The position numbers and the translations under genes are program-made. From contig NZ_JAAFZH010000001.1 in assembly GCF_010435915.1 (NCBI RefSeq), positions 930,001-994,000 of the forward strand: a stretch of 64,000 nt of DNA, read 5' to 3'. Below the pieces are notes generated by a model. The model had not been told where the DNA came from. It searched no databases and saw nothing but the letters and a program-made list of their open reading frames with translations. Every line of letters begins with the position of its first letter. Within the stretch, counting starts at the first letter, position 1. Below, piece by piece: positions 54,428 through 63,684 of the stretch. Source of the DNA: Spirosoma terrae (lineage in GTDB: Bacteria > Bacteroidota > Bacteroidia > Cytophagales > Spirosomataceae).

Positions 54428-54659
54428 AGAATCGGGGGTTACGCAGTATCTGAATAACGCGATTTTGCCAATAAAATGATACGTTCAGCGATCAACCTGG
54501 CTTACTTAATTTCTTTGCTTAAGACTTTGTGTTTTTCGGTGGTTAGCCCAACTATTTTTCGGTAATTCAACCCCAGAATGTAAAACGTAGCTGACGAATA
54601 AATAAAGAGTATGCGTAATACGTTCGACTCTTATTGATGTAGTATTTAATCCTATTCCT

Positions 54660-55547
54660 ATGAACGGTTCGCAAAAAATATCCCGTAAAAATTTCCTTAA
54701 AACCAGCGCGTTGGCGGTAGCTGCTGCCATGGGTTCTGGCGTTGACGTATTAGCAAAGCCAGCTAAATCGATTGGTATTCAGCTCTATACGTTACGTGAC
54801 TTGTTGCCTAAAGACCTAGAGGGAACATTGAAAAAAGTAGCTGAGATTGGCTATAAAGAGGTTGAATTGTTTGGTTACTCAGATGGTAAGTTTTTTGGCA
54901 AAACACCCGCTCAGTTTGGGGCACTGCTGAAAAGTTTAGGGCTGACAGCTCCCAGCGGACATTATACGACGGGAAATACTATGCCCAAAATGAAAGGTAC
55001 GCTTACCAACGACTGGAAACGGGCCGTTGACGATGCCGCTGCGCTGGGCCAGAAGTATATGGTTTGTGCATACCTGTTCCCCGAAGAACGTAAACTGGAC
55101 GATTACAAACGGCATATTGAGCTGTTCAACAAGTCGGCCGAGACCTGTAAAGCGGCTGGCATTCAGTTTGCTTACCACAACCACGATTTTGAGTTCAAAA
55201 AAGTTGATGGTATGCTGCCGTACGATATGATTCTGAAAGGGACCGATCCTAAGTTGGTAAAGATGGAGCTCGACTTGTACTGGGCTTCGTTTGCGGAACA
55301 AGACCCGGTTGCGTTGTTCAAAAAACATCCAGGCCGCTTCCCGCTCTGGCATATTAAGGACATGGCGAAAACCCCAAAGCGCGAATTTTCAGAAGTAGGG
55401 CTTGGGTCTATTAATTTTCAGCGAATTTTCGACGCTAAAAAAACAGCCGGTATGACTCACTATTTTGTTGAGCAGGATGTTTGCCAACGCCCACCGCTGG
55501 AATCCATTGCCATTAGCTATCGGAATCTGAGCAAGCTTAGTGTGTAA
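54660..55547 (+). CDS. Secreted sugar-phosphate isomerase/epimerase-type TIM barrel
   Basis: A 295-residue protein with a twin-arginine-like signal (SRKNFLKTSALAVAAAMGSG). The xylose isomerase-like TIM barrel follows: GIQLYTLRDLLPKDLEGTLKKVAEIGYKEVELFGY, IQFAYHNHDFEF, LVKMELDLYWASFAEQDP, FPLWHIKDMAK and HYFVEQDVCQRPP. The Glu, Asp, His and Glu residues at strand ends form the usual metal site. Members isomerise or epimerise sugars. It lies upstream of the GH36 gene on the same strand, 130 bases away, suggesting shared carbohydrate use. Confidence 0.88.
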   Translation: MNGSQKISRKNFLKTSALAVAAAMGSGVDVLAKPAKSIGIQLYTLRDLLPKDLEGTLKKVAEIGYKEVELFGYSDGKFFGKTPAQFGALLKSLGLTAPSGHYTTGNTMPKMKGTLTNDWKRAVDDAAALGQKYMVCAYLFPEERKLDDYKRHIELFNKSAETCKAAGIQFAYHNHDFEFKKVDGMLPYDMILKGTDPKLVKMELDLYWASFAEQDPVALFKKHPGRFPLWHIKDMAKTPKREFSEVGLGSINFQRIFDAKKTAGMTHYFVEQDVCQRPPLESIAISYRNLSKLSV

Positions 55548-55677
55548 TCGATAATACCAGGCTCGTCGGCAATTGTCTCGCCGACGAGCCTTAACGCTAG
55601 TAAATGCTACGTCGTTCTTCTCCATGAGCACCGCTTCGTTAGCGCTCTCAAGCTTCAGCACTACATTACTCCCATCT

Positions 55678-57870
55678 ATGTCTCGACTTTTTACCTCGCT
55701 GGTACTACTTCTGCTGATTATGTCGACCGCCTGGAGTGCTCCCGGCGACATACACATTGCGATTGAAACCAACCGAACGGCTCTGGTCATCCGGGTCGAT
55801 AAAGACCAGAATCCAACTATTGTTCATCTCGGTCAACGGCTCAATAATGCCGATGAATATGCCCAGATTGCAGGAAATGGAAAACGGGGCGAAGACTATA
55901 CGGGCCTGTATAACTCTGCTTATACGCCTGCTGGTGGCCGCAATTTGCTGGAACCCGCTATTCAGGTTACTCACGCCGACGGGAACCCGTCGCTGGATTT
56001 ACGCTACGTTCGTCACGAAAGTAAGGCCGAAGCCAGTGGTGTTACGTTAACAACCGTTTATCTGAAAGATCCGCAATACCCGTTCGACGTAACGTTGTAT
56101 TACAAAGCGTATCAGCATGAAGACGTAATTGAACAGTGGACCACTATTCGGCATACAGAAAAGAAAAATGTGGTTCTGCACAAATACGCATCGGCGAATT
56201 TGTACATCCCTGCCCATAAGTATTATCTGACGCATTTCCACGGCGATTGGGCTAATGAAATGAACCCGACCGAAGAACGGCTGACGGAAGGAATGAAACT
56301 ACTCGATACGAAGTTGGGAACGCGGGCCGATTTGTTTCAGCCGCCTTCGTTTCTAGTCGCGCTTAACCAGCCTGCTCAGGAAGATGAAGGGGAGGTAATG
56401 GCCGGAACACTGGCCTGGTCGGGTAACTACCAGATTGCTTTTGAGGTGGACCCATTGCATAATCTACGGCTTATGGCTGGCATAAACCCATATGCATCGG
56501 CCTATACGCTGACTCCTGGAAAAGAGTTTGTAACGCCATCATTTCTGTTTACGTATTCCAGCACGGGCAAAGGAACAGCAAGTCGCAACCTGCATCGCTG
56601 GGCGCGGAAGTTCCGTATTCCTCAGGGCAAGGGTAATCGCGTTACGTTGCTCAATAACTGGGAAGCAACGTTTTTTGATTTTAATGAAGAGAAACTGACC
56701 GCACTCTTTAAAGATGGTAAAAAATTAGGTGTTGATTTATTCCTGCTCGATGACGGCTGGTTTGGCAATAAATATCCCAGAAATGATGATCGGGCGGGGC
56801 TGGGCGACTGGCAGGAAAACGTTAAGAAATTGCCGCACGGATTGGGGTACCTGGTAAAAGAAGCCGAAAAGGCAGGTATTAAGTTTGGTATCTGGCTGGA
56901 GCCGGAAATGGTAAGCCCCAAAAGTGAATTGTATGAAAAACACCCCGATTGGGTGTTGAAATTGCCTAACCGGCAGGAGTATTATTTCCGCAACCAGCTG
57001 GTGTTAGACCTGACTAATCCGAAGGTGCAGGATTTCGTGTTTAGTATCGTTGATAATGTTGTTACGAAAAATCCTACATTGGGTTATATTAAATGGGATT
57101 GTAATGCGGTCATTTACAATGCATTTTCGGCTACCAATTCGAACCCATCGCACCTTTATGTCGATTACGTACAGGGGCTCTATAACGTAATGGAACGCCT
57201 GCACACAAAATACCCGACATTACCCATGATGCTTTGCTCGGGTGGTGGCGGTCGCGTTGATTATGGCGCGTTACGTTATTTTACCGAATTCTGGCCCAGC
57301 GACAATACCGATGGTCTGGAGCGGGTATTCATCCAGTGGAATTATTCCTATTTCTTCCCGTCAATTGCTACGTGTAATCACGTAACAGACTGGGGAAAAC
57401 AGCCCATAAAGTTCCGGACCGACGTAGCCATGATGGGAAAGCTGGGTTACGATATTGTCGTGAGTAAGCTGGATGAGAAAGAATTGCAGTTTAGCCAGCA
57501 GGCGCTGAAAACCTACGAGCAAATCAAAAACGTCTTGTGGCAGGGTGATCTGTTTCGTTTAGCGTCGCCCTATGAAGGCGACGTAGCATCGCTGATGTAT
57601 GTTAGTGAGCCCAAAGATCGGGCAGTATGGTTCTCCTATCTGACAAACAATCGATACAAAGCCGGAAGCCTAGCCCCTATTCGTTTGAAAGGACTTGACC
57701 CCGCCAAAAAATATACTGTCCGTGAGCTGAATATCTATCCGGGTACCAAATCATCGATTAATGATGATGCTACTACGTATTCGGGAAATTATTTGATGAC
57801 AGTTGGTTTCAACCCAAAAGTTGATGCTCGTAGAACTAGCGTGGTACTTGAGCTAACAGAAAGTAAATAA
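55678..57870 (+). CDS. GH36 alpha-galactosidase
   Basis: A 730-residue secreted glycosidase. From the ATG at 55678 it has a signal peptide (LFTSLVLLLLIMSTAWSA), an N-terminal beta-sandwich and a TIM barrel. The nucleophile Asp lies in GYIKWDCNAVI; the acid/base Asp lies in TEFWPSDNTDGLERV, after CSGGGGRVDYG. DDGWFGNKYPRNDDRAGLGDW and FGIWLEPEMV are GH36 hallmarks. It hydrolyses terminal alpha-galactosides. The frame is open upstream to 55573, but the conserved start with signal peptide is 55678. A hairpin terminator follows. Confidence 0.93.
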   Translation: MSRLFTSLVLLLLIMSTAWSAPGDIHIAIETNRTALVIRVDKDQNPTIVHLGQRLNNADEYAQIAGNGKRGEDYTGLYNSAYTPAGGRNLLEPAIQVTHADGNPSLDLRYVRHESKAEASGVTLTTVYLKDPQYPFDVTLYYKAYQHEDVIEQWTTIRHTEKKNVVLHKYASANLYIPAHKYYLTHFHGDWANEMNPTEERLTEGMKLLDTKLGTRADLFQPPSFLVALNQPAQEDEGEVMAGTLAWSGNYQIAFEVDPLHNLRLMAGINPYASAYTLTPGKEFVTPSFLFTYSSTGKGTASRNLHRWARKFRIPQGKGNRVTLLNNWEATFFDFNEEKLTALFKDGKKLGVDLFLLDDGWFGNKYPRNDDRAGLGDWQENVKKLPHGLGYLVKEAEKAGIKFGIWLEPEMVSPKSELYEKHPDWVLKLPNRQEYYFRNQLVLDLTNPKVQDFVFSIVDNVVTKNPTLGYIKWDCNAVIYNAFSATNSNPSHLYVDYVQGLYNVMERLHTKYPTLPMMLCSGGGGRVDYGALRYFTEFWPSDNTDGLERVFIQWNYSYFFPSIATCNHVTDWGKQPIKFRTDVAMMGKLGYDIVVSKLDEKELQFSQQALKTYEQIKNVLWQGDLFRLASPYEGDVASLMYVSEPKDRAVWFSYLTNNRYKAGSLAPIRLKGLDPAKKYTVRELNIYPGTKSSINDDATTYSGNYLMTVGFNPKVDARRTSVVLELTESK

Positions 57871-58267
57871 AAACTATGCACTATGCCTGTGGGGCTGTGA
57901 GTATCTACAGGCATAGCAGAACCGGTAAACTGGGTACACGGCACAAGTAGTGTTGCTAGAATGCTGGGATAAGAACTATAACGTGACCCGGAAAGGTATA
58001 AACGGGGCGTTTGACTTATTTAAGCTCAAGAATGCTTTTCTCCGATTTTTTGCGGATTCGGGGAAGGTTTGGGCGAATCGACATGGCATAACGTAGGCGA
58101 ACCTGCTGCGTATAGTCCTCTAACATTCGGTAAAATTTCTCTTCAGGGCTGGTTTCGGAGTCAGATGAGTTATTCGAAAGGTTGGCCATACATCGAGAAA
58201 TTCTGTGGATTAGATTTTTTCGGACGCAAAATAATCAAAATTAATTATTAGTAAAGGTTATGTTTCG
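57871..58267. other. Intergenic region after the GH36 gene
   Basis: A 10-bp hairpin (57881-57890 with 57907-57916) probably terminates the GH36 transcript. The remaining about 350 bases are AT-rich. A 60-codon frame at 58069-58251 has no recognisable homology and I do not call it a gene. Confidence 0.55.
57881..57916 (+). terminator. Hairpin after the GH36 gene
   Basis: CTATGCCTGT pairs exactly with ACAGGCATAG 16 bases later, 10 bases after the GH36 stop codon. No T-tract follows, so it is a likely but not certain terminator. Confidence 0.55.
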
Positions 58268-58756
58268 TTAATTAACTGAAATGTAACTCGTGTTAACAAA
58301 ATTAGGAGTCATTAGTAATGGCTTTACGGGGCTTGTTACTTTCTCCTGACTATCGAGCCAGATGGCCTGCAACTGTTGTATACAGGAAATGAGCTGTGTC
58401 CGGCCTTTGTCCTTATACAGAAAATTAGATGAGCCTAATTCACGGCAGCGTTGAATGGAATCAGTATGACGAATGGCCGAAAGAATATAGACCGGAATGA
58501 ATCGAAAGTCTTCGTTGCTTTTTAAAATATGAAGAAGTTCAAAACCAGAGAATATGGGCAGCTCCAGATCCAGAATAATAAGATCGGGTAATCGACGATC
58601 TAGCTGGTGTGTTAAATGAACCAGCAGGTCTGACCCATTTGAGAATAAACGAAGCGTACATTCTGTAAAATGATGATCAAAAGCTCCTTTTAGAAGAGAA
58701 CGTTCGTTTTCGTCATCATCTACAGCGTAAATTAATGGATTCGTTGGAGAAGGCAT
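58268..58756 (-). CDS. Single-domain response regulator
   Basis: A 162-residue receiver-only protein. YAVDDDENERSLLKGAF carries the acidic pocket, LIILDLELPIFSGFELL the phospho-acceptor Asp, VYILSAIRHTDS the conserved Ser/Thr-like position and FLYKDKGRTQL the Lys. It has no output domain, so it must act on a partner (CheY or Rcp1 style). The nearest regulator is the LytTR-only protein at 59046, on the other strand. No adjacent kinase gene is visible. Confidence 0.9.
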   Translation of the reverse strand: MPSPTNPLIYAVDDDENERSLLKGAFDHHFTECTLRLFSNGSDLLVHLTHQLDRRLPDLIILDLELPIFSGFELLHILKSNEDFRFIPVYILSAIRHTDSIQRCRELGSSNFLYKDKGRTQLISCIQQLQAIWLDSQEKVTSPVKPLLMTPNFVNTSYISVN

Positions 58757-59045
58757 GATTTGGAGGTTATCACTAGGTATTATCCATCATGTGTATAGGC
58801 AATGTAACTATAATTGCCATAACTGCGGCTGTTAAGCTGACGAAATTAATAATAAAATGAAATAAGTTATACTTGATCTTATGTTTATATAATTAGTAGG
58901 TCGGCGTTATTTTCGTTAGTGATACGCCTTTCTTTCGGAAAAGAATCGAAGGTATTTAATTCTATTGGTTTAGTGGATTATTTGTTCGGTCTGCAATCTG
59001 TATCGATACCTATGCTCGTATATAGCATACAGTAAACGATATGTT

Positions 59046-59468
59046 ATGACTTTCTTTTTTGAACAGGCCTCAGCCAATCCGGCGGAGTTGCTTGAGTGGC
59101 CTATAATTAGTGTATATGAGAGGAGTAAGGGTAGGCGTCCGGTAGCTGTAATTGATATTATCAGTTTAGAGGCTGACAAAAATTATTGCCTGATTAATTT
59201 AAAAAACGACCAGCGTATACTAACGACCAAAACCGTAAAGCATTATCAACTCCAGTTGCCCTCAGTCTGGTTTATCCAGCTTCATCGTAAGGCTATTGTT
59301 AACCGGCAGTTTATTGAAAGAATAGAAAATAAGGAGGGGGCTTATAAAGTTGGGCTGACTAATGGGCAATCATTCCCGGTTTCACGGCGTCGATGGGGGC
59401 AAATTCGTCAACAATTGTTAGGGAATGCGGCTGTAAAGAGTCGTTCGATAAATGCTTCTTTTCGATAA
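59046..59468 (+). CDS. Stand-alone LytTR DNA-binding protein
   Basis: A 140-residue protein with a short N-terminal segment and a LytTR domain (about residues 45-125). SLEADKNYCLINLKNDQRILTTKTVKHYQLQLPSVWFIQLHRKAIVNRQFIERIENKEGAYKVGLTNGQSFPVSRRRW is the complete signature. There is no receiver domain. LytTR proteins bind DNA with their beta-strand domain. The nearby single-domain receiver may phosphorylate or bind it, as if a LytR-type regulator were encoded as two separate proteins. Confidence 0.9.
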   Translation: MTFFFEQASANPAELLEWPIISVYERSKGRRPVAVIDIISLEADKNYCLINLKNDQRILTTKTVKHYQLQLPSVWFIQLHRKAIVNRQFIERIENKEGAYKVGLTNGQSFPVSRRRWGQIRQQLLGNAAVKSRSINASFR

Positions 59469-59605
59469 TTTTATTCTGCAATGCCTACAGAATCAAGTAT
59501 ATATAGATGGGAAATACGGCTAAATAGATAATTAATTTTCGATTAATATTCAATTTTATAGTAGAATAATTAAACATTTGTCTTTGTTCTACTGATATAT
59601 TAATC

Positions 59606-59872
59606 ATGGGTACTATTATGAAGCCAACAGTAGGCAATATAATCCGGCTGTGGTTCGGAGCAGATACACCAATCCGACAATATAAAGTAAAGCTGAATCC
59701 TGAATTATGGGCTGCCTGCGAGCGTGTCAGCCAGGATTTTGTACCACCTTCTGGCATTTTACTGAAGGAAAACTATCGTAAGTCCGATAAAACCTCATTT
59801 GCCAGAGCGGTACTGGAGGAGTTAGACCAGGTAGATGAAGAGGCCGAAGAACACGTTGGACTGGCTCATTAG
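59606..59872 (+). CDS. Small hypothetical protein
   Basis: An 88-residue protein starting MGTIMKPTVGNIIRLWFGAD and ending with an acidic tail (EELDQVDEEAEEHVGLAH). No membrane segment, signal peptide or known motif. It is likely real because the codon pattern continues to a stop close to a strong terminator, but the function is unknown. The first ATG at 59606 or the second at 59618 could start it. Confidence 0.5.
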   Translation: MGTIMKPTVGNIIRLWFGADTPIRQYKVKLNPELWAACERVSQDFVPPSGILLKENYRKSDKTSFARAVLEELDQVDEEAEEHVGLAH

Positions 59873-59923
59873 CAGCCTGGATAACAACGGTTGATGGTAG
59901 GGATGTACTAATTTTCGGAAGAG

Positions 59924-59977
59924 CAGCTAATCAAAAATGCCTCTATAGATGTCTACAGAGGCATTTTTGATTAGCTG
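59924..59977. terminator. Long bidirectional terminator
   Basis: Perfect 21-bp arms (59924-59944 and 59957-59977) containing AAAAATGCCTCT and its complement lie between converging genes, with A-rich and T-rich flanks on both strands. Termination in both directions is likely. Confidence 0.85.
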
Positions 59978-59994
59978 TGTGCTGTTATGAAACC

Positions 59995-60654
59995 CTAATT
60001 CATCTTTAGCTTAAACGTACCATTGGTTAACGTAATGGTATCGGTCTTGCTTTGTTTTGCGTACCCACGCCCTTCGGGATCGATGTCGGAGTCGTAGCCA
60101 GTTGTTTTGGTGATCGCTTTATCTTCCATTTTGTTGATTAGTCGACCCACACCGCCGAAAACCGTAGCCGTGGCTTTCTCTTTCCAGTAGCTTCCTGCCA
60201 GTGAGCAACTGAATGTTGCCTGAAGAAAACCGTCTGCCCCCATTGCTACGTCGATGGTTTCATCGTTGTTCTGCGATTTTCCCACGTGATACTCCATCCG
60301 GGGCTCGCGGGTTTCTTCAACGTATTTAACAATGGCAATGCCTTTGTATTTGCCCAAATCCTGAATTTTTTTCTTGTTCTCTTTGGTGTCTGGCTTGTCG
60401 GCGTCAACGATCAGATACGTACCGGTTTCGATAATGTCTTTGTGATCATAGCTACCCAACCAGATTCGAACCGACCGATCAGGTTTGATGCTATTAGCCG
60501 TTACCCACCAATAATTACCGATTCGTATCCGGCGCGGTTGGGTATCGTATTTTTTGCCATCAACCTGAATCGAAAAGCTGTTGTCGTTGGCTATTTGGGC
60601 AAACGTGGCCGTAGCCATTGCCGTTAAAAAAAGAAAGGCAAAAATGAATTTCAT
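59995..60654 (-). CDS. Secreted protein of unknown function
   Basis: A 219-residue exported protein with a signal peptide (FIFAFLFLTAMATATFAQ). The mature domain has beta-rich segments FSIQVDGKKYDTQPRRIRIGNYWWVTANSIKPDRSVRIWLG, YHVGKSQNNDETIDVAMGADGFLQATFSCSLAGSYW, and a C-terminal DTITLTNGTFKLKMN. It resembles families of Bacteroidota secreted beta-sandwich proteins, but I cannot name one. It is expected in the periplasm or at the outer membrane. Confidence 0.7.
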   Translation of the reverse strand: MKFIFAFLFLTAMATATFAQIANDNSFSIQVDGKKYDTQPRRIRIGNYWWVTANSIKPDRSVRIWLGSYDHKDIIETGTYLIVDADKPDTKENKKKIQDLGKYKGIAIVKYVEETREPRMEYHVGKSQNNDETIDVAMGADGFLQATFSCSLAGSYWKEKATATVFGGVGRLINKMEDKAITKTTGYDSDIDPEGRGYAKQSKTDTITLTNGTFKLKMN

Positions 60655-60917
60655 GATTTTCCTGGTTTGATTGTCGGTGCTCTTAAGATAGGAGCTTTTA
60701 TGAATGAAATCGAGATCTAGTTCGCTATAGGTCAGAAGTTTTACATCAACGTCATTAGTACGTTATGAGATAGCTTTACAAAGTTCATAGAAAGCCCGTT
60801 ACGGACGAAGGATAATTCGGTAAACCGAATGTTTTCCTGAATGAACTTGCAAAAAGTGTGTTTAAATTGAATGTCTGTCTGCGCCCACTCATCGGCCCAA
60901 TGAATACGTAAACGCAA

Positions 60918-60951
60918 ACGAGCCCGTCAGGATTGATCCTGACGGGCTCGT
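60918..60951 (-). terminator. Terminator hairpin after the rhamnosidase gene
   Basis: ACGAGCCCGTCAGGA and its exact complement enclose a TTGA loop, about 22 bases downstream of the GH78 stop codon at 60973. Confidence 0.8.
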
Positions 60952-60972
60952 AAACATGAGAAGATTACAAAA

Positions 60973-63246
60973 TCAATAAACGACTTCCCATTCATGGGTT
61001 CCGGCTCCAACTCCCTCTATTTTCCAGTAATTCCCTTCCTGGCTGGCTTTAACAACCGTACCGTTTTGACGAATCTGGCCTTTGGCTTTTTTTCGGGGTA
61101 GATATACCGTTCCTTTGGTATTGGCTGGTAGTGTGGTACGTAGCATGAATCGATTGGCCGCATTCTCAAAAGAAGTTAGAATAGTACCCCTCAGCGTCGC
61201 CAGTTGGAGCGATGCCTGACGTAACGTATCGGGTTGGGGTTTGATCTGGACCGTCTCGAAAGCGGGCGATAATGGTTCTACTCCCATTAACTTTCTGACG
61301 ATGATATTGGCCGGAGCCGCTCCCCAGGCATGGTTCCAGTCCTGGTTGGGCTTATAGCGCGTGTCCCAGGCTTCGGTGGTCATAGTCGAGCCCGTACGAA
61401 TCATGTTGTACCAGCTACGTTCTTCGGTCGATGTCAGCAGAGACAGGGCATAGGTACTTTCGTTGGCGTTATAGAGCGCATCCAGTAAGAATTGCGAGCC
61501 ATACACACTACACGCCATACCGCGCGAGCGAATATGAGCCAGCACGCTCGACTGATAGTTATCGGGAACCAGGCCAAACGCCAGCGCCATCATGTTGGCA
61601 TGAAGCGATGAATGGTCAGTTCCTTCGCCATCCCGAACCAGCCCTGTTTTCGAGTCAATAAACGTTGTCTGATACGCTTTTTTTACCTGGCTGGCGCGGT
61701 TCCGATAGAACGTAGCGTCGTCGGTTTTGCCAAGCTGAGCAGCTAGCTGCGCCATAACTACTAGCCCCTGATAATGAAACGCGTTGACCACAGCATTGTA
61801 GTCCCTGAACACAAATCCATCGGTTTCGCCCACCTCTTTTTTGCCAAGTCCCAGAACGCCCTGCTGGGGCCAGTCGACAATATCCTGAATCGTCGTTCGA
61901 CCGTCGAAGGTTTCGTAATGAATTGATTTCGTAAACTCCGGCGTCTGTAGGCCGGTACGGGTGCTGATAAGTCCATCCGGGCGGGCCAGCGCTACCAGTA
62001 GTTTGGCTTTCAGATCGGGATAGAGAGCGGCTACCGCCCGAGAATCGCCGGAATAGAGGTAGTCGTTCCAGGCTATCAGTACATTTTGTAACGACCATTC
62101 TGTGGGCCACGTAGCATGAAAAATCAGGTAATTCAGGGAGCGTTTGGCAATCGTGTATTCTGCATCGGTAGCGTAGTGAGATAGCTGATTGATAACGGCG
62201 TCGCCCTCATAGGGAATCCGCTCGCGGTCGCCATCAACGTAATAACCGCTGAACGTAGTGGCTTTGATGGTATGCTTACAGAGATCCCAGATTTGATTCA
62301 GGGTCGAGTCTGAGCTACTGAACGTAGTGGCCTGGTCATCGAATGGGTAATTGACCGTTTGCCGGACGATGTGATCAATACGGGCGGTATTTGGTAAATC
62401 CAATTCAACGTAGCGAAACGGGAGCACTTCGCCTATATAATCGGGCATCAAAATCGCTTTGGGACCCGTGTTACGTTTGTCGGGCCTGAACTGAACGGCA
62501 TAGCGATGGACTCCCTTCTGTAAGGGAACTAGAATCCGGCGATACCGCAACGTACCAGCGGGTTTTGTATTAACATGCCCATCCGCCGTAACGGCTTCGC
62601 CAACGTGCAGCACCAGCGTATCGCGGTCCGATTGGGTGCTGGCCGTTACGTAGAACTGGCCGAAGGCGTCTTTCTCGAAGTCATATAGCATCCGGTTCTT
62701 GCTCAGTGTACGCTGTGAATGAGGAGCTTCTTCTGTTTTGACGAGCGGATAGTAGGGCGTTTCGTAATCGGCCAGTTTAGGAGCTGTACGGAATGCCTTC
62801 GGAGCCGAAAAGTCACTTTCCTGATTCTGATCGTCCCAGATTTTTACTTTCCAGAAATAAATTCGGTCGGGGTCCAGCACGGGCGGAATCAGGATGCTAT
62901 TACTTCGACTACTTACCATCTTCCCCGAATCCCAGAAATCGCCTACGTTTTCGGCACAGTTCTTTTTTGATGTGCTGACAATCAATCGAAAAGCGGTTTG
63001 GCGGCTATTGGCTCGCTTATCAGGATTGATCCAGCTAAATGACGGATGAGCACTACGTATCAGGGCCAGCTGGCCGTTAAAATGCGTTGAATCGGCGGCA
63101 TCGAGGGTTAGATTCGTTAAAAAGCCATTGCTCCAAACGTTATCAGTGTGAAGCAGTAAGTCGGTACGTAGTGATGTTGGCGGGACAGCCTGAGCCAAAG
63201 CCGTTAGACTGGACAAGAGCAGTACACAAAAGAAAGAATATCGCAT
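60973..63246 (-). CDS. GH78 alpha-L-rhamnosidase
   Basis: A 757-residue secreted glycosidase with signal peptide ([16 protein letters not shown]). An N-terminal fibronectin-like domain ([18 protein letters not shown]) and beta-sandwich precede the (alpha/alpha)6 barrel. The barrel has [22 protein letters not shown] with acidic catalytic residues, then [33 protein letters not shown]-type conserved segments and a C-terminal beta-domain. It releases L-rhamnose from plant or bacterial glycans in the periplasm or outside. With the GH36 gene it suggests use of plant polysaccharides. Confidence 0.92.
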   Translation of the reverse strand: [757 protein letters not shown]

Positions 63247-63684
63247 GAAGGTTTTTTGATGTCTATGAGTTAGTGTACAGGCTTTCCTGGCTTTTATACA
63301 ATCAGTTGAATCGGGCTACGATCCATACTGATCCAGTATAAGATCGCCAGTTGATACGTAGAAGGGTGTTCAACCATTTTTTTAATCACGGTGGCCATGG
63401 ACACGAGTTTGTTACAGACAGCATCCTGCTATCTGTGTTTCCGAACGGCCTTGTTAGTTGCTCTCGCAACACAGACAGCAGGATGCTGTCTGTGACAAAC
63501 TCATCACTCTGGTCCGATAGAAGATAGAACTTCCGTATGTTATGGGCAGATCAATCAATTAGCAACCAAATTGGTAATGAACCTGTTGCTATACTATCGG
63601 ATCGGGGTAGGGAATTGGCTTTTACAAGTATGGCCTGTGCATTGATGTGGTGATAATGGCTGGACCGATTTTTAAGAATTGTTA
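63247..63684. other. Intergenic region containing a long palindrome
   Basis: 438 bases with no ORF that I trust. About a quarter is the 35-bp inverted repeat at 63405-63502; the rest probably holds the divergent promoters of the GH78 and NicO-like genes. Confidence 0.6.
63405..63502. repeat. 35-bp near-perfect inverted repeat
   Basis: Arms 63405-63439 and 63468-63502 are complementary with two mismatches. Each arm is itself partly palindromic (ACAGACAGCATCC...TCTGT), so a cruciform with smaller hairpins is possible. Confidence 0.8.

Noticed and set aside
58069..58251. 60-codon open frame after the GH36 gene
   Set aside because: No homology, no coding pattern, and it begins in an AT-rich gap; I treat it as chance.
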